From assembly GCA_025451425.1 (NCBI GenBank), contig JANWKK010000138.1:1-7179 (forward strand): DNA of 7,179 nt, read 5' to 3'. Under the pieces are notes generated by a model. It searched no databases and was not told the origin of the DNA. It was given only the letters and a program-made list of their open reading frames with translations. Shown here one piece after another: positions 1 to 6,981 of this stretch (position 1 is its first letter; each line of letters begins with the position of its first letter). This stretch comes from Gemmatimonadaceae bacterium. Lineage in GTDB: Bacteria; Gemmatimonadota; Gemmatimonadetes; Gemmatimonadales; Gemmatimonadaceae. A program made the position numbers and the translations under genes.

Positions 1-1133
1 AGCATCGATAGCGCGCGCGCTTCCTCCAACAGCGCCACTTGCCCCGAGATCGGATCCTCGGCGCCGTTGACCCATGCGTCGTGATGGTTGCCGCGAATCA
101 CCCATTCATCCGCTTCAGTGGTCCCGGGGAGCCGCGCGATGACATCGTTTAGCGTTTTCAAACTCCAGTCGGACTTCACCTTCAAGTGCACGCGCGCGGC
201 GCCCGGGCCGAAGCGATAGGTAATCGGTAGGCCACCGCGCCACGATTCGGGCACGACGTCGCCAGTGAGCGCGGAGAGAAGTGGCTCGGCGTCACCATAG
301 GAGAGCGGAAGCACAGGGATCTTCGTGATCGTCGGTGCTTCGGCGACTGTATAACGCTTTGCGTCCTTTGTCGCGCCGACGCCGGGCGTGAGCGGATCAC
401 CCGGATATGTCGGCATGTCGGCGACGCTGCCGCGCTGCACACCATCGCGCGGGCGCATCGGTCCTTTTGGAAAGACATCGCCGTCGCCATAACCGTCGTC
501 GCTCGGATCGGAGTAGATCAAACACCCGATGGCGCCATGTTCGGCTGCGACCTTGGGTTTAATACCGCGCCACGATCCGCCGTATTTCGCGATGACGATC
601 GCGCCCTTCACCGAAACGCCGTGTCGCTCGAGCTCTTCGTAATCCGCCGGCACGCCGTGGTTCACAAACACCAGCGGCGCGGTGACATCTCCATCAATCG
701 AGTACGCGTTGTACGTGGGCAGCTGCTCGTCATGCTGGCTCGAAGTGGGGTCACCAGCGACGGTCGGCTCCTGCAACTTCGCTTTGAAGCTCGTCGGCGC
801 CACGAGCTCGACGACGCGCTCTTTCGGCGTCGGGAAGAGAACGTCGAAGTTCTCGATCTCGGCTTGCCAGCCGAACGAGCGAAACAGGTCCCGAAGCCAT
901 TCGGCGTTGGCTTTATTGTATGGCGATCCGACATGATGCGGTCGCGCCGAAAGGCGCTGCATCATAGTGCGCAGGCGTGCGGTATCGGGAATCGTGCGGA
1001 ATTTTGCTTCCCAATCGCGCTCGATGCGCGAGGATTCGGGCGAAAAACCGCGAAGGGTATCGGGCGAGGGCGCGCGGGGGGTGAAGGTCACGCCGCCAAC
1101 CGCGAAGGCGAGAGAGGCTGCAAAAGCACGCAT
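1..1133 (-). CDS. Secreted M28 zinc peptidase, glutamate carboxypeptidase II/NAALADase-like (N-terminal half, runs off window)
   Basis: Reading the minus strand from ATG at 1133-1131 gives 377 uninterrupted codons to the window edge, so the 3' half of the gene is missing. The N-terminus (MRAFAASLAFAVGGV) looks like a short signal peptide. Residues about 150-300 fit the protease-associated (PA) domain inserted in this family, and the M28 core resumes near residue 325. The segment G348-N-H350-H-D352-A-W ... D360-P aligns with the human GCPII zinc site (H377, D379, D387), so H350 is a predicted zinc ligand and D360 the bridging aspartate. The catalytic glutamate and remaining ligands lie beyond the window. 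The family removes C-terminal residues, often glutamate, from peptides; the substrate here is not known. Only a weak GAG-type ribosome site precedes the ATG, and a TTG 21 bases upstream is in frame. The gene is divergent from the copD-like gene. Family call firm, specificity uncertain. Confidence 0.9.
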   Translation of the reverse strand, partial: MRAFAASLAFAVGGVTFTPRAPSPDTLRGFSPESSRIERDWEAKFRTIPDTARLRTMMQRLSARPHHVGSPYNKANAEWLRDLFRSFGWQAEIENFDVLFPTPKERVVELVAPTSFKAKLQEPTVAGDPTSSQHDEQLPTYNAYSIDGDVTAPLVFVNHGVPADYEELERHGVSVKGAIVIAKYGGSWRGIKPKVAAEHGAIGCLIYSDPSDDGYGDGDVFPKGPMRPRDGVQRGSVADMPTYPGDPLTPGVGATKDAKRYTVAEAPTITKIPVLPLSYGDAEPLLSALTGDVVPESWRGGLPITYRFGPGAARVHLKVKSDWSLKTLNDVIARLPGTTEADEWVIRGNHHDAWVNGAEDPISGQVALLEEARALSM

Positions 1134-1224
1134 CGTTGAGTCTCGGAAAGCCAAGGAGGAGTGATGAAGATGGCGCCGCGACCATCATCGCGGAACGGCG
1201 TAGGCACAACCAGGGCGCCCCAAC

Positions 1225-1241
1225 GTCGAGGACGCCTCGAC
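1225..1241. promoter_or_regulatory. Perfect 7-bp palindrome with 3-nt spacer, possible operator
   Basis: GTCGAGG, then ACG, then CCTCGAC is a perfect inverted repeat between two divergent genes. It ends 2 bp before a weak -10-like TAATAG at 1244-1249. It could be an operator for a dimeric regulator or simply a small hairpin. Operator function is inference only. Confidence 0.35.
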
Positions 1242-1270
1242 AGTAATAGATCGGTCGACACCACGAAAAC

Positions 1271-1275
1271 GAGGA
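1271..1275 (+). promoter_or_regulatory. Ribosome binding site that decides the CopD start
   Basis: GAGGA lies five bases before GTG at 1281, an ideal spacing. It favours this GTG over the upstream GTG/ATG codons at 1161-1172 and places the first membrane helix near the N-terminus, as expected for CopD. Confidence 0.6.
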
Positions 1276-1280
1276 ACTAC

Positions 1281-2243
1281 GTGCTCGCACAGTCTCTGAT
1301 TAAGTGGCCACAGCCAATTATGGAGTACGTCGGATTCATTGGCTCTTTCTTTCCGGCTGGCGCGGTGGGGTTTCGCTTCGCTGTTCTCCGCGGCGCCCTC
1401 GCTCGGGGAGAGCAAACCGGTATGGACGCCACGCGCCGACGTGTTCTCGCGGATACGGCGCGACGAGCGGCAGCAATCGGGTTAATCGGAACGATCGTCG
1501 CCGCGTTGCTTCTATTGTATCAACTGCCGGGACTCGCGCTGCGCCGCCATTCGACGGTGGCGCAGCTCGTGACGCACAACGCGGGCGTCGAGCTCCAGAT
1601 CGGATTCCTCATTCTCGCGTTGATCGGTTTCGTTCTCGCCTTCCGCGGCAGCAAAGTCGGATGGTGGCTTGCCGCAATCGGATTCCTGTGCGGCCTCTTG
1701 CGGAACGCGTTCCTTGCGCAGTGGGGAGAGCTCTCGAATCCGCTGCACGTGCTTGCCGGCGGTCTGTGGATCGGAACGTTGTTCGTCATGCTCGTCGCCG
1801 GTATTTCGGTAGTGCTGAACAATGAAGTCGCGCGAGATCAGCGGGGCCCGATCATTTCCGACATGGTGCACTCGTTCTCGCCGCTCGCGCTGAGTACGAC
1901 GCCGTTCCTGGTGCTGTTCGGCGTGATCATCGCCTGGAACCACCTCCACGTCCTCTCGAATCTGTGGATGTCTCCGTACGGTCAAACGCTCATCATCAAG
2001 CTTTGCCTCGTTGCACTGGTCTTTGTGCTGGGCGCGTGGAATTGGCGACGACAGCGTCCGACGTTAGGCAGTGAGACAGCGGCGCTCGCGATTCGTCGAT
2101 CGGCGACGATGGAAGTCGCGGTGGCGGCGTTGGTGCTCGCCGCGACAGCGGTGCTGTTGAGCATTCCGGCGCCGCGCGTGAAAAAGCCGGGTGCGCCTGC
2201 GGCGCCGCCCCCGAACGCTACAGTGGGACAGCCAAGCCCCTGA
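1281..2243 (+). CDS. copD: CopD-family copper resistance integral membrane protein
   Basis: From GTG 1281 the product is 320 aa with eight likely membrane helices, at about residues 13-35, 62-82, 104-122, 126-146, 155-180, 200-222, 236-254 and 276-295. Family signatures are WPQPIMEY at the N-terminus, HVLAGGLWIG (156-165) in helix 5, and SPYGQTLIIK (231-240) followed by GAWNWRR in helix 7, which match the CopD domain. CopD proteins sit in the inner membrane and are associated with copper uptake or handling, usually with periplasmic CopC; no copC is in view. The last 25 residues are a Pro/Ala-rich tail. The frame stays open upstream to 1161 (360 aa), and ATG 1164 or 1170 behind AAGGAGGA is the alternative start. 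The extra 40 residues are basic and membrane-free, so I prefer 1281. Copper role is by family, not shown directly. Confidence 0.83.
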   Translation: MLAQSLIKWPQPIMEYVGFIGSFFPAGAVGFRFAVLRGALARGEQTGMDATRRRVLADTARRAAAIGLIGTIVAALLLLYQLPGLALRRHSTVAQLVTHNAGVELQIGFLILALIGFVLAFRGSKVGWWLAAIGFLCGLLRNAFLAQWGELSNPLHVLAGGLWIGTLFVMLVAGISVVLNNEVARDQRGPIISDMVHSFSPLALSTTPFLVLFGVIIAWNHLHVLSNLWMSPYGQTLIIKLCLVALVFVLGAWNWRRQRPTLGSETAALAIRRSATMEVAVAALVLAATAVLLSIPAPRVKKPGAPAAPPPNATVGQPSP

Positions 2244-2253
2244 GTTGAGGGGC

Positions 2254-2331
2254 GCGGGGAGCGGGATGCGGGGCTCGGGTGACTCTCGACTGTTTAGCAT
2301 TCCCGCATCCCACATCCCGCATCCCGCTCCC
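2254..2331. repeat. Inverted heptamer repeat between convergent genes (possible bidirectional terminator)
   Basis: The left arm GGGAGCGGGATGCGGG (2257-2272) is the exact reverse complement of 2316-2331, giving a 16-bp perfect stem with a 43-nt loop. Both arms are built from 7-bp units: GCGGGGA, GCGGGAT, GCGGGGC, TCGGGTG from 2254 on the left, and TCCCGCA, TCCCACA, TCCCGCA, TCCCGCT from 2301 on the right. The inner copy CCCGCATCCC (2302-2311) can also pair with 2263-2272, giving an alternative shorter hairpin. The arms begin close to the two stop codons (CopD ends 2243, the S9 gene ends 2334), consistent with ending both transcripts, but no T-run follows on either side, so a classical Rho-independent terminator is not supported. 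Confidence 0.75.
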
Positions 2332-2333
2332 AC

Positions 2334-4490
2334 TTAGGACGACACCGGCGTCTTTCCCAGCCACTGATCCCACCACAGCAGCTCCTGCCAGTACCGATGG
2401 ACGCTGTTCCATGAGGACCAGCCGCCGTGATACGAGTCCGGATAACGGACCATCCGCGCCGGGACTTTGCGCTTCTTGAGCGCGGTGTACATCTGCTCGC
2501 CCTGCTCGATGGGCACGCGAAGGTCGGCTTCACCGTGCACGAAAAGCGTCGGCGTCGTGACCTTGCCGGCGTAGTGAATGGGTGACTGGCGCCAGAGCAG
2601 CTCGTACCCTTTCGGCTCCCACGGTGCGCCAAAGAACTCGCTTTCCTTCGTCCGTGGGATGTCCGCGGTTCCGTAGTCACTCACCCAGTTGGAGATGCCC
2701 GCGCCCGCAATGGCCGCGGCAAAGCGATTGGTCTGCGTAATGATCCAGTCCGTCATGAAGCCGCCGTACGAGTAGCCCGTGACGCCGAGTCGCTTCGGAT
2801 CAATCGGATAATGAGCAAGTACATAATCGACGCCGGCCATCACGTCCTCATAATCCTTGATCCCCCAGCCGCCCCCCCACGTCGCCCAGAGGAAGTCCTC
2901 ACCGTAGCCGGTTGAGCCCCGCGGATTCGTGTACAGCACCGCGTAGCCCTTGGCGGCAAATAGCTGCAGTTCGAAATCGAAATCGTTTCCATAGGCGCCG
3001 TGCGGGCCGCCGTGAATGGCGAGGATCAAGGGCAGGCGCTCATTGGCCGGGTGTTGGGGCAAGAGCAGCCAGCCTTCGACCTTCGTTCCATCCTTGCTGT
3101 TGAACGCGAGGCGCGTGACGGTGTCGAGCCGCACGGCGCCGAGGAAGGAGGCGTTCGCCCTGGAGAGCTGCTTCTCGCATCGCGTTAGGCGATCGGGGCA
3201 GCCCTCGTCGAGCGAAGCGACGTACACCTCCGCCGGATGAGCTGCATCGGTGCCCGAGTACGCAACTCGCGCATCGTTTGCCGAGAGTGAGAATCCACTC
3301 AATCGGCGCGCACCATGCGTGATCTGTTCGACGCCGCCGCCGGCCAGCGGCACGCGGAAGAGGTGGCGATCCCCACCGATCTCGGCGTCGAACAACACCC
3401 AGCGTCCCGACTCGTCGACCTCTGGACGGCCTGGAATGAGACTCCACGATGGCGTGAGATTATGCCAGCGTGTGCTGTCGTTGAGTGGTGCATCGACCGG
3501 CAATCGGTACAGATCGATGGGCGCGCCGTGTGACGCTTTCGAGGCAATCACCGCGCTCAGCCCCAACTCTCGCCTAACGACGATGGACTTGCCGTCGGAA
3601 GACCACGTCGGCGCGCTATAGTCGTAGCCGTCGTCGGTGAGGGGGCGTGCCGAACCATCGAGAGAGACGATGAAGAGGTCGGAGCGCTCGTAGGTGTACT
3701 CGTCGCGCTGATGCGTGTTCGCGACCACAGCGAGCGAGCGGGAATCTGGACTCCAGGCAACGTCTCGCGCGTCGACGCCAAAGTGCGTGATCGCTCGTGG
3801 TACGCCGCCGCTGCGAGGCACGAGATAGACCTCGGCCGGCGGCGTCGCGAGCGAGTCGCGCGGATCGGCGAGATAGCCGCGCTGATCGAACCGCGCATTC
3901 ATCCAATCATAGATCTTTCCCTTGAAGCGCTCTGCCATCTTCTTCTCGTTCGGATCGGCGTAGCTACGCGGCCGAACACGAGCCCGACGAACGAATGCGA
4001 TCCAGCGGTTATCCGGGCTGAAGATCGGCGACGCGGTCACTCCCTCGATCTGAAATGCCTCGCCGGCCGCAACGTCCATGTGCAAAAACCAGATTGCACT
4101 CTCGTCGGCGGAATCGGCGGACGCGGCGGGCGAATGGCGCCGCGACGTGAAGGCGAGGAGCGCGCCGTCTGGACTCCAACGTGGATCCGTTGCGCTGAAC
4201 GATGGATTGCTGATGCGCACTGCCGGCGTCGAGCCATCGCTGGGCGCGAGCCAGACCTCGCTCTGACGCCGGTTCTCGTTCTCGACGAGATATGTCCGGA
4301 CGAACGCGACGCGTTTGCCGTCAGGCGAGATCGCCGGTGCGGACGCTGACTCGACTCGATAGTAGTCCTGAAGCTCGAGCGCACGCGGGCCTGCCCTCCC
4401 CGCCTGACCTATCTGCCCGTGTGCGTCGACTCGCGAAAGAGCGAGTAGCCCCAGGGCGAGAAGACATCCAGCGCAGCGAATCGCGCGCAT
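2334..4490 (-). CDS. Exported S9 family (prolyl oligopeptidase/acylaminoacyl peptidase-like) serine peptidase
   Basis: This is a complete 718-aa protein. An N-terminal signal peptide (MRAIRCAGCLLALGLLALS) should direct it to the periplasm or outside the cell. Seven SPDG-type propeller motifs are visible near residues 52, 103, 155, 244, 294, 357 and 400, matching a seven-bladed beta-propeller that gates access to the active site. The alpha/beta-hydrolase domain runs from about 455 to 715: HGGPHG (493-498) is the oxyanion region, GYSYGG (572-577) carries nucleophile Ser574, HGEADLRVP gives Asp656 and YHGGW gives His688. All three triad residues are present. The family cleaves short peptides; exo- versus endo-activity cannot be read from sequence. 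ATG 4490 is supported by GAGGTG five bases upstream. It is convergent with copD and divergent from ggt. Confidence 0.95.
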   Translation of the reverse strand: MRAIRCAGCLLALGLLALSRVDAHGQIGQAGRAGPRALELQDYYRVESASAPAISPDGKRVAFVRTYLVENENRRQSEVWLAPSDGSTPAVRISNPSFSATDPRWSPDGALLAFTSRRHSPAASADSADESAIWFLHMDVAAGEAFQIEGVTASPIFSPDNRWIAFVRRARVRPRSYADPNEKKMAERFKGKIYDWMNARFDQRGYLADPRDSLATPPAEVYLVPRSGGVPRAITHFGVDARDVAWSPDSRSLAVVANTHQRDEYTYERSDLFIVSLDGSARPLTDDGYDYSAPTWSSDGKSIVVRRELGLSAVIASKASHGAPIDLYRLPVDAPLNDSTRWHNLTPSWSLIPGRPEVDESGRWVLFDAEIGGDRHLFRVPLAGGGVEQITHGARRLSGFSLSANDARVAYSGTDAAHPAEVYVASLDEGCPDRLTRCEKQLSRANASFLGAVRLDTVTRLAFNSKDGTKVEGWLLLPQHPANERLPLILAIHGGPHGAYGNDFDFELQLFAAKGYAVLYTNPRGSTGYGEDFLWATWGGGWGIKDYEDVMAGVDYVLAHYPIDPKRLGVTGYSYGGFMTDWIITQTNRFAAAIAGAGISNWVSDYGTADIPRTKESEFFGAPWEPKGYELLWRQSPIHYAGKVTTPTLFVHGEADLRVPIEQGEQMYTALKKRKVPARMVRYPDSYHGGWSSWNSVHRYWQELLWWDQWLGKTPVSS

Positions 4491-4495
4491 GACTA

Positions 4496-4501
4496 CACCT
4501 C
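4496..4501 (-). promoter_or_regulatory. Ribosome binding site of the S9 peptidase gene
   Basis: On the minus strand GAGGTG is followed by five bases and then ATG at 4490-4488, confirming that start. Confidence 0.65.
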
Positions 4502-4518
4502 GATAGCTTGGACAACGT

Positions 4519-4546
4519 AGCGTATTCCCTCCGCGTAAGCCGTCAA
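4519..4546 (-). promoter_or_regulatory. Candidate promoter of the S9 peptidase gene
   Basis: On the minus strand TTGACG (4546-4541) is separated by 16 bp from TACGCT (4524-4519). The -35 is five of six to the sigma-70 consensus; the -10 is weak. Transcription would begin near 4512, leaving a leader of about 20 nt that holds the GAGGTG ribosome site. It lies immediately before the ggt coding region, so the two divergent genes would share this short control region. Confidence 0.35.
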
Positions 4547-4562
4547 GATGAGAGTGACGCCC

Positions 4563-6290
4563 ATGAAATCCTACCGACGCGCCATCACGCTGCTTTCGCT
4601 CGCCGCGCTATCCCTGTCGGCGAGCGCCCTTTGCGCACAGACTGATTCCGCCGGAATGGTGGTCTCCAAACGGGGACTCGTCATTTCCAGCTCGTCGATC
4701 GCGTCGGACGTAGGCGCGAGCATTCTGCGTCGTGGCGGCAATGCCGTCGACGCCGCGGTGGCAACCGCGTTCGCGCTCGCCGTCACCTATCCCGGCGCGG
4801 GGAACATCGGCGGCGGCGGATTCATGGTCGTGCGATTGAAGAACGGCACGGCGACGACCATCGATTATCGCGAGCGCGCGCCACTGGGCGCGACGGAAAC
4901 AATGTATCTGGACGCGAACGGCAAGATCGATCGCAAACTGACGGCGACAGGCTATCTCGCGCCGGGCGTGCCGGGTACCGTGCGCGGCCTCGCACTCGCG
5001 CACCAGAAGTATGGAAAGCTTCCGTGGCGCGACGTCGTGATGCCGGCGGCACAGCTGGCAACAAAAGGCTTTCCGCTCGACTCGGAGCTCGCGCACAGCC
5101 TGAACCGCGAAGTAGCACAAGCGATGAAGCCATATCCCGCGTCTGTCGCGGCATACGGCAAGAGCACCGGCTCGTGGCAGGCAGGCGACACGATCGTGCT
5201 GACCGATCTCGGCCGCACACTCACGGCGATTGCGACGCGCGGTCCGGAGGCGTTCTACAAGGGATGGATCGCCGACAGCATCGCCGCCGAGATGCAACGG
5301 AACGGCGGCCTGATCACGAAGAAGGACCTCGCGGCCTATCAGGCGACGGAGCGCGCGCCCGTTCGCGGTCAGTATAACGGATATGACATCGTAACGATGC
5401 CGCCGCCGAGCTCGGGCGGCGTTGCGATGGTCGAGATGTTCAACATTCTCTCAAATTTCGATCTCCAGCGGCAAGGCCGCTGGTCGCCGGAGACGCTTCA
5501 CCTGGTGATCGAAGCGATGCGCCGGGCCTATGTGGATCGCGCTCGATATCTTGGCGATCCCGCCTTCGTGAAGATGCCGCTCGCACGCCTAACGTCTGCG
5601 AAGTACGCGGCAGCGCTCGCTTCGCGCATCGATCGATCGAAAGCGACGAGCAGCGTCGAGCTCGGAAAGGACATCGTGACTCCGACGAGCGTCGCGACCG
5701 AAAGCGACGAGACGACGCAGTTCTCGATCGTCGATGCGAATGGGAATGCCGTGTCCAACACCTTCACGCTCGAGGGTGGCTACGGATCACACGTGGTCGT
5801 GCGCGGCGCCGGTTTCCTGCTCAATAATGAGATGGGCGACTTCAACAAGAAGCCCGGCGAGACCAACGTCCAAGGCGATATCGGTACGCCAGGGAACCTC
5901 ATCGCACCCGGAAAGCGGATGCTCAGCTCGATGTCGCCGACGATCGTGACGAAAAATGGGAAGCTGTTCATGGTCACGGGCTCGCCCGGTGGTCGGACGA
6001 TCATCAATACCGTGATGGAGGTCGTGCTGAATGCGACCGGCTTTGGGATGAATGCTCGTGAAGCGGTCGACGCGCCGCGGCTACATCATCAGTGGCTTCC
6101 GGATGTGGCGATGTTCGAGCATGATGCGCTTCCCGACTCGACGCTCGCGCGGCTACGCGCCATGGGTCACACGGTGGAGCAGCGTGGACGCCAGGGTGAT
6201 GCCCACACGATCATCTTCAACGCCAAGACACGGACGGCATATGGAGCGAATGACCGCCGAAGCGCGGATTCGAAGGCCTCCGCGCCATGA
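4563..6290 (+). CDS. ggt: Gamma-glutamyltranspeptidase (exported, autoprocessing)
   Basis: This 575-aa protein matches the family over its full length (E. coli enzyme 580 aa). It cleaves gamma-glutamyl bonds, as in glutathione, and transfers the group to amino acids or water. A signal peptide (MKSYRRAITLLSLAALSLSA, possible cleavage at ALCAQ) points to export. DYRERAP carries the substrate-carboxylate arginine (R103). Self-cleavage is expected before T384 in the TTQFS motif, making T384 the N-terminal nucleophile of the small subunit. From there the alignment to E. coli is gap-free with a constant offset of 7: T402 (T409), D426 (D433), S455/S456 (S462/S463), G476/G477 (G483/G484). The motif LSSMSPT and HHQWLPD are typical. 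GAGAG eight bases before ATG 4563 supports this start; an in-frame ATG at 4548 would add five residues. Possible promoter elements upstream are weak. Confidence 0.96.
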   Translation: MKSYRRAITLLSLAALSLSASALCAQTDSAGMVVSKRGLVISSSSIASDVGASILRRGGNAVDAAVATAFALAVTYPGAGNIGGGGFMVVRLKNGTATTIDYRERAPLGATETMYLDANGKIDRKLTATGYLAPGVPGTVRGLALAHQKYGKLPWRDVVMPAAQLATKGFPLDSELAHSLNREVAQAMKPYPASVAAYGKSTGSWQAGDTIVLTDLGRTLTAIATRGPEAFYKGWIADSIAAEMQRNGGLITKKDLAAYQATERAPVRGQYNGYDIVTMPPPSSGGVAMVEMFNILSNFDLQRQGRWSPETLHLVIEAMRRAYVDRARYLGDPAFVKMPLARLTSAKYAAALASRIDRSKATSSVELGKDIVTPTSVATESDETTQFSIVDANGNAVSNTFTLEGGYGSHVVVRGAGFLLNNEMGDFNKKPGETNVQGDIGTPGNLIAPGKRMLSSMSPTIVTKNGKLFMVTGSPGGRTIINTVMEVVLNATGFGMNAREAVDAPRLHHQWLPDVAMFEHDALPDSTLARLRAMGHTVEQRGRQGDAHTIIFNAKTRTAYGANDRRSADSKASAP

Positions 6291-6441
6291 GCGTCGGACA
6301 TCCTGAAAGCGCAAGCGACGAAGGATGACAAGGAGGGGCTACGGCTCTAGGATACAGCATGACGGCCGTGATCGTCTGCCCTACGCGGCGCGTCGATTAG
6401 CGTGTATTCTTAGGATGACTTTCCGGGAGACAGCCGAAGCT
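6291..6441. other. Intergenic leader between ggt and the hypothetical gene
   Basis: This 151-bp stretch holds no recognised gene. CATCCT (6299-6304) and AGGATG (6322-6327) form a short imperfect hairpin just after ggt, without a T-run. The octamer AGGATGAC occurs at 6322-6329 and again at 6412-6419. A strong AAGGAGG at 6329-6335 has no start codon at a usable distance. TATTCT at 6404-6409 is a possible -10 for the next gene, with no matching -35. Confidence 0.5.
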
Positions 6442-6978
6442 ATGGCAAGACGGACACGGGGAGGAGGTGGAGGTCCACCAAGGATCGCCAAGCATCAGGG
6501 CTCCAAATCCCCGTATTTCATGCAGCCGGGGAAACGGGGCGTTGTTGTCGTTCTGCACCGCGCGTGCGGCAACCGTGTGGTGCCCAAAGTGTGCGGCGAG
6601 ATGCCAAGCCGCGCGCACGCGAAGATGTTGATCACGCAGCTGGAGCGTGCCGAGTCCGTGGTAAAGGACCTCTTTCTGGAAGCGACTGACGACGGCATCG
6701 AAGCGCTCGAGGCGGTCCTAGCGGCGTGTCGCGAAGAAGTCCTTCGACGCGGACCACGCGTACATGAGGGCGGTGATACCGGCCCCGACGGCGGCGAGCC
6801 CGAGAGTGAAGGGCGTGGCGCACCGCGATCCGGCAGAGTGGGTCGAAAGGGACGTCGACCTCCGCGCGGGCGTCGAAGTGGGCCGCGGTTCGATCAACCA
6901 TCGAACCCGCTTCCGCTGGCTGAAGAGCCGCCACGCCCGGCAGGCGGAGACGAACCGTATAATGAGGCCGCCTCCTAA
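6442..6978 (+). CDS. Hypothetical protein with short core and charged disordered tail
   Basis: I do not recognise this 178-aa product. The N-terminus is basic and glycine-rich (MARRTRGGGGGPPR). Residues 31-53 look like a beta hairpin with two cysteines (GVVVVLHRAC42 ... C51GEM). Residues 55-103 are predicted helical, and this part has the strong G/C third-position bias of a real gene. From 104 on the chain is Gly/Pro/Arg/Glu-rich: strongly basic at 125-149, then acidic to the C-terminus, so probably disordered. A nucleic-acid-binding role would fit but is only inference. The frame is open from ATG 6325, but codons before 6415 (AGG, ATA, TTA) look noncoding. ATG 6415 lacks a ribosome site; ATG 6442 has GGGAGA 11 bases upstream, so I prefer it with modest confidence. 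The right-end stem-loop may terminate it. Confidence 0.68.
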   Translation: MARRTRGGGGGPPRIAKHQGSKSPYFMQPGKRGVVVVLHRACGNRVVPKVCGEMPSRAHAKMLITQLERAESVVKDLFLEATDDGIEALEAVLAACREEVLRRGPRVHEGGDTGPDGGEPESEGRGAPRSGRVGRKGRRPPRGRRSGPRFDQPSNPLPLAEEPPRPAGGDEPYNEAAS

Positions 6979-6981
6979 CGG

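Larger units (their letters stand above)
1134..1280. other. Divergent intergenic region, M28 peptidase / CopD
   Basis: This 147-bp region should hold promoters for both flanking genes. No convincing -35/-10 pair is visible on either strand. A TAATAG at 1244-1249 is a weak -10 candidate for the plus-strand gene. An AAGGAGGA at 1153-1160 followed by GTG 1161, ATG 1164 and ATG 1170 offers alternative starts for the CopD frame, but the peptide they would add is a basic, non-membrane stretch atypical of CopD. Confidence 0.6.

Noticed and set aside
537..1139. 200-aa plus-strand reading frame opposite the M28 peptidase
   Set aside because: It is antisense to a minus-strand frame with clear M28/PA-domain residues and zinc-site motif; the plus-strand product is Arg-rich with no recognisable features.
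1161..1280. N-terminal 40-residue extension of CopD from GTG 1161 or ATG 1164
   Set aside because: Extension is basic and non-membrane, unlike CopD; a better-spaced GAGGA precedes GTG 1281. It remains possible because AAGGAGGA also precedes ATG 1170.
2254..2331. Terminal inverted repeats of a miniature transposable element
   Set aside because: No target-site duplication is visible and the arms are period-7 tandem units, better explained as a simple-repeat family.
6359..6400. 13-residue leader-peptide-like frame (ATG to TAG) upstream of the hypothetical gene, with AGGA six bases before it
   Set aside because: Short enough to arise by chance, no run of regulatory codons and no attenuator-like alternative hairpins visible after it.
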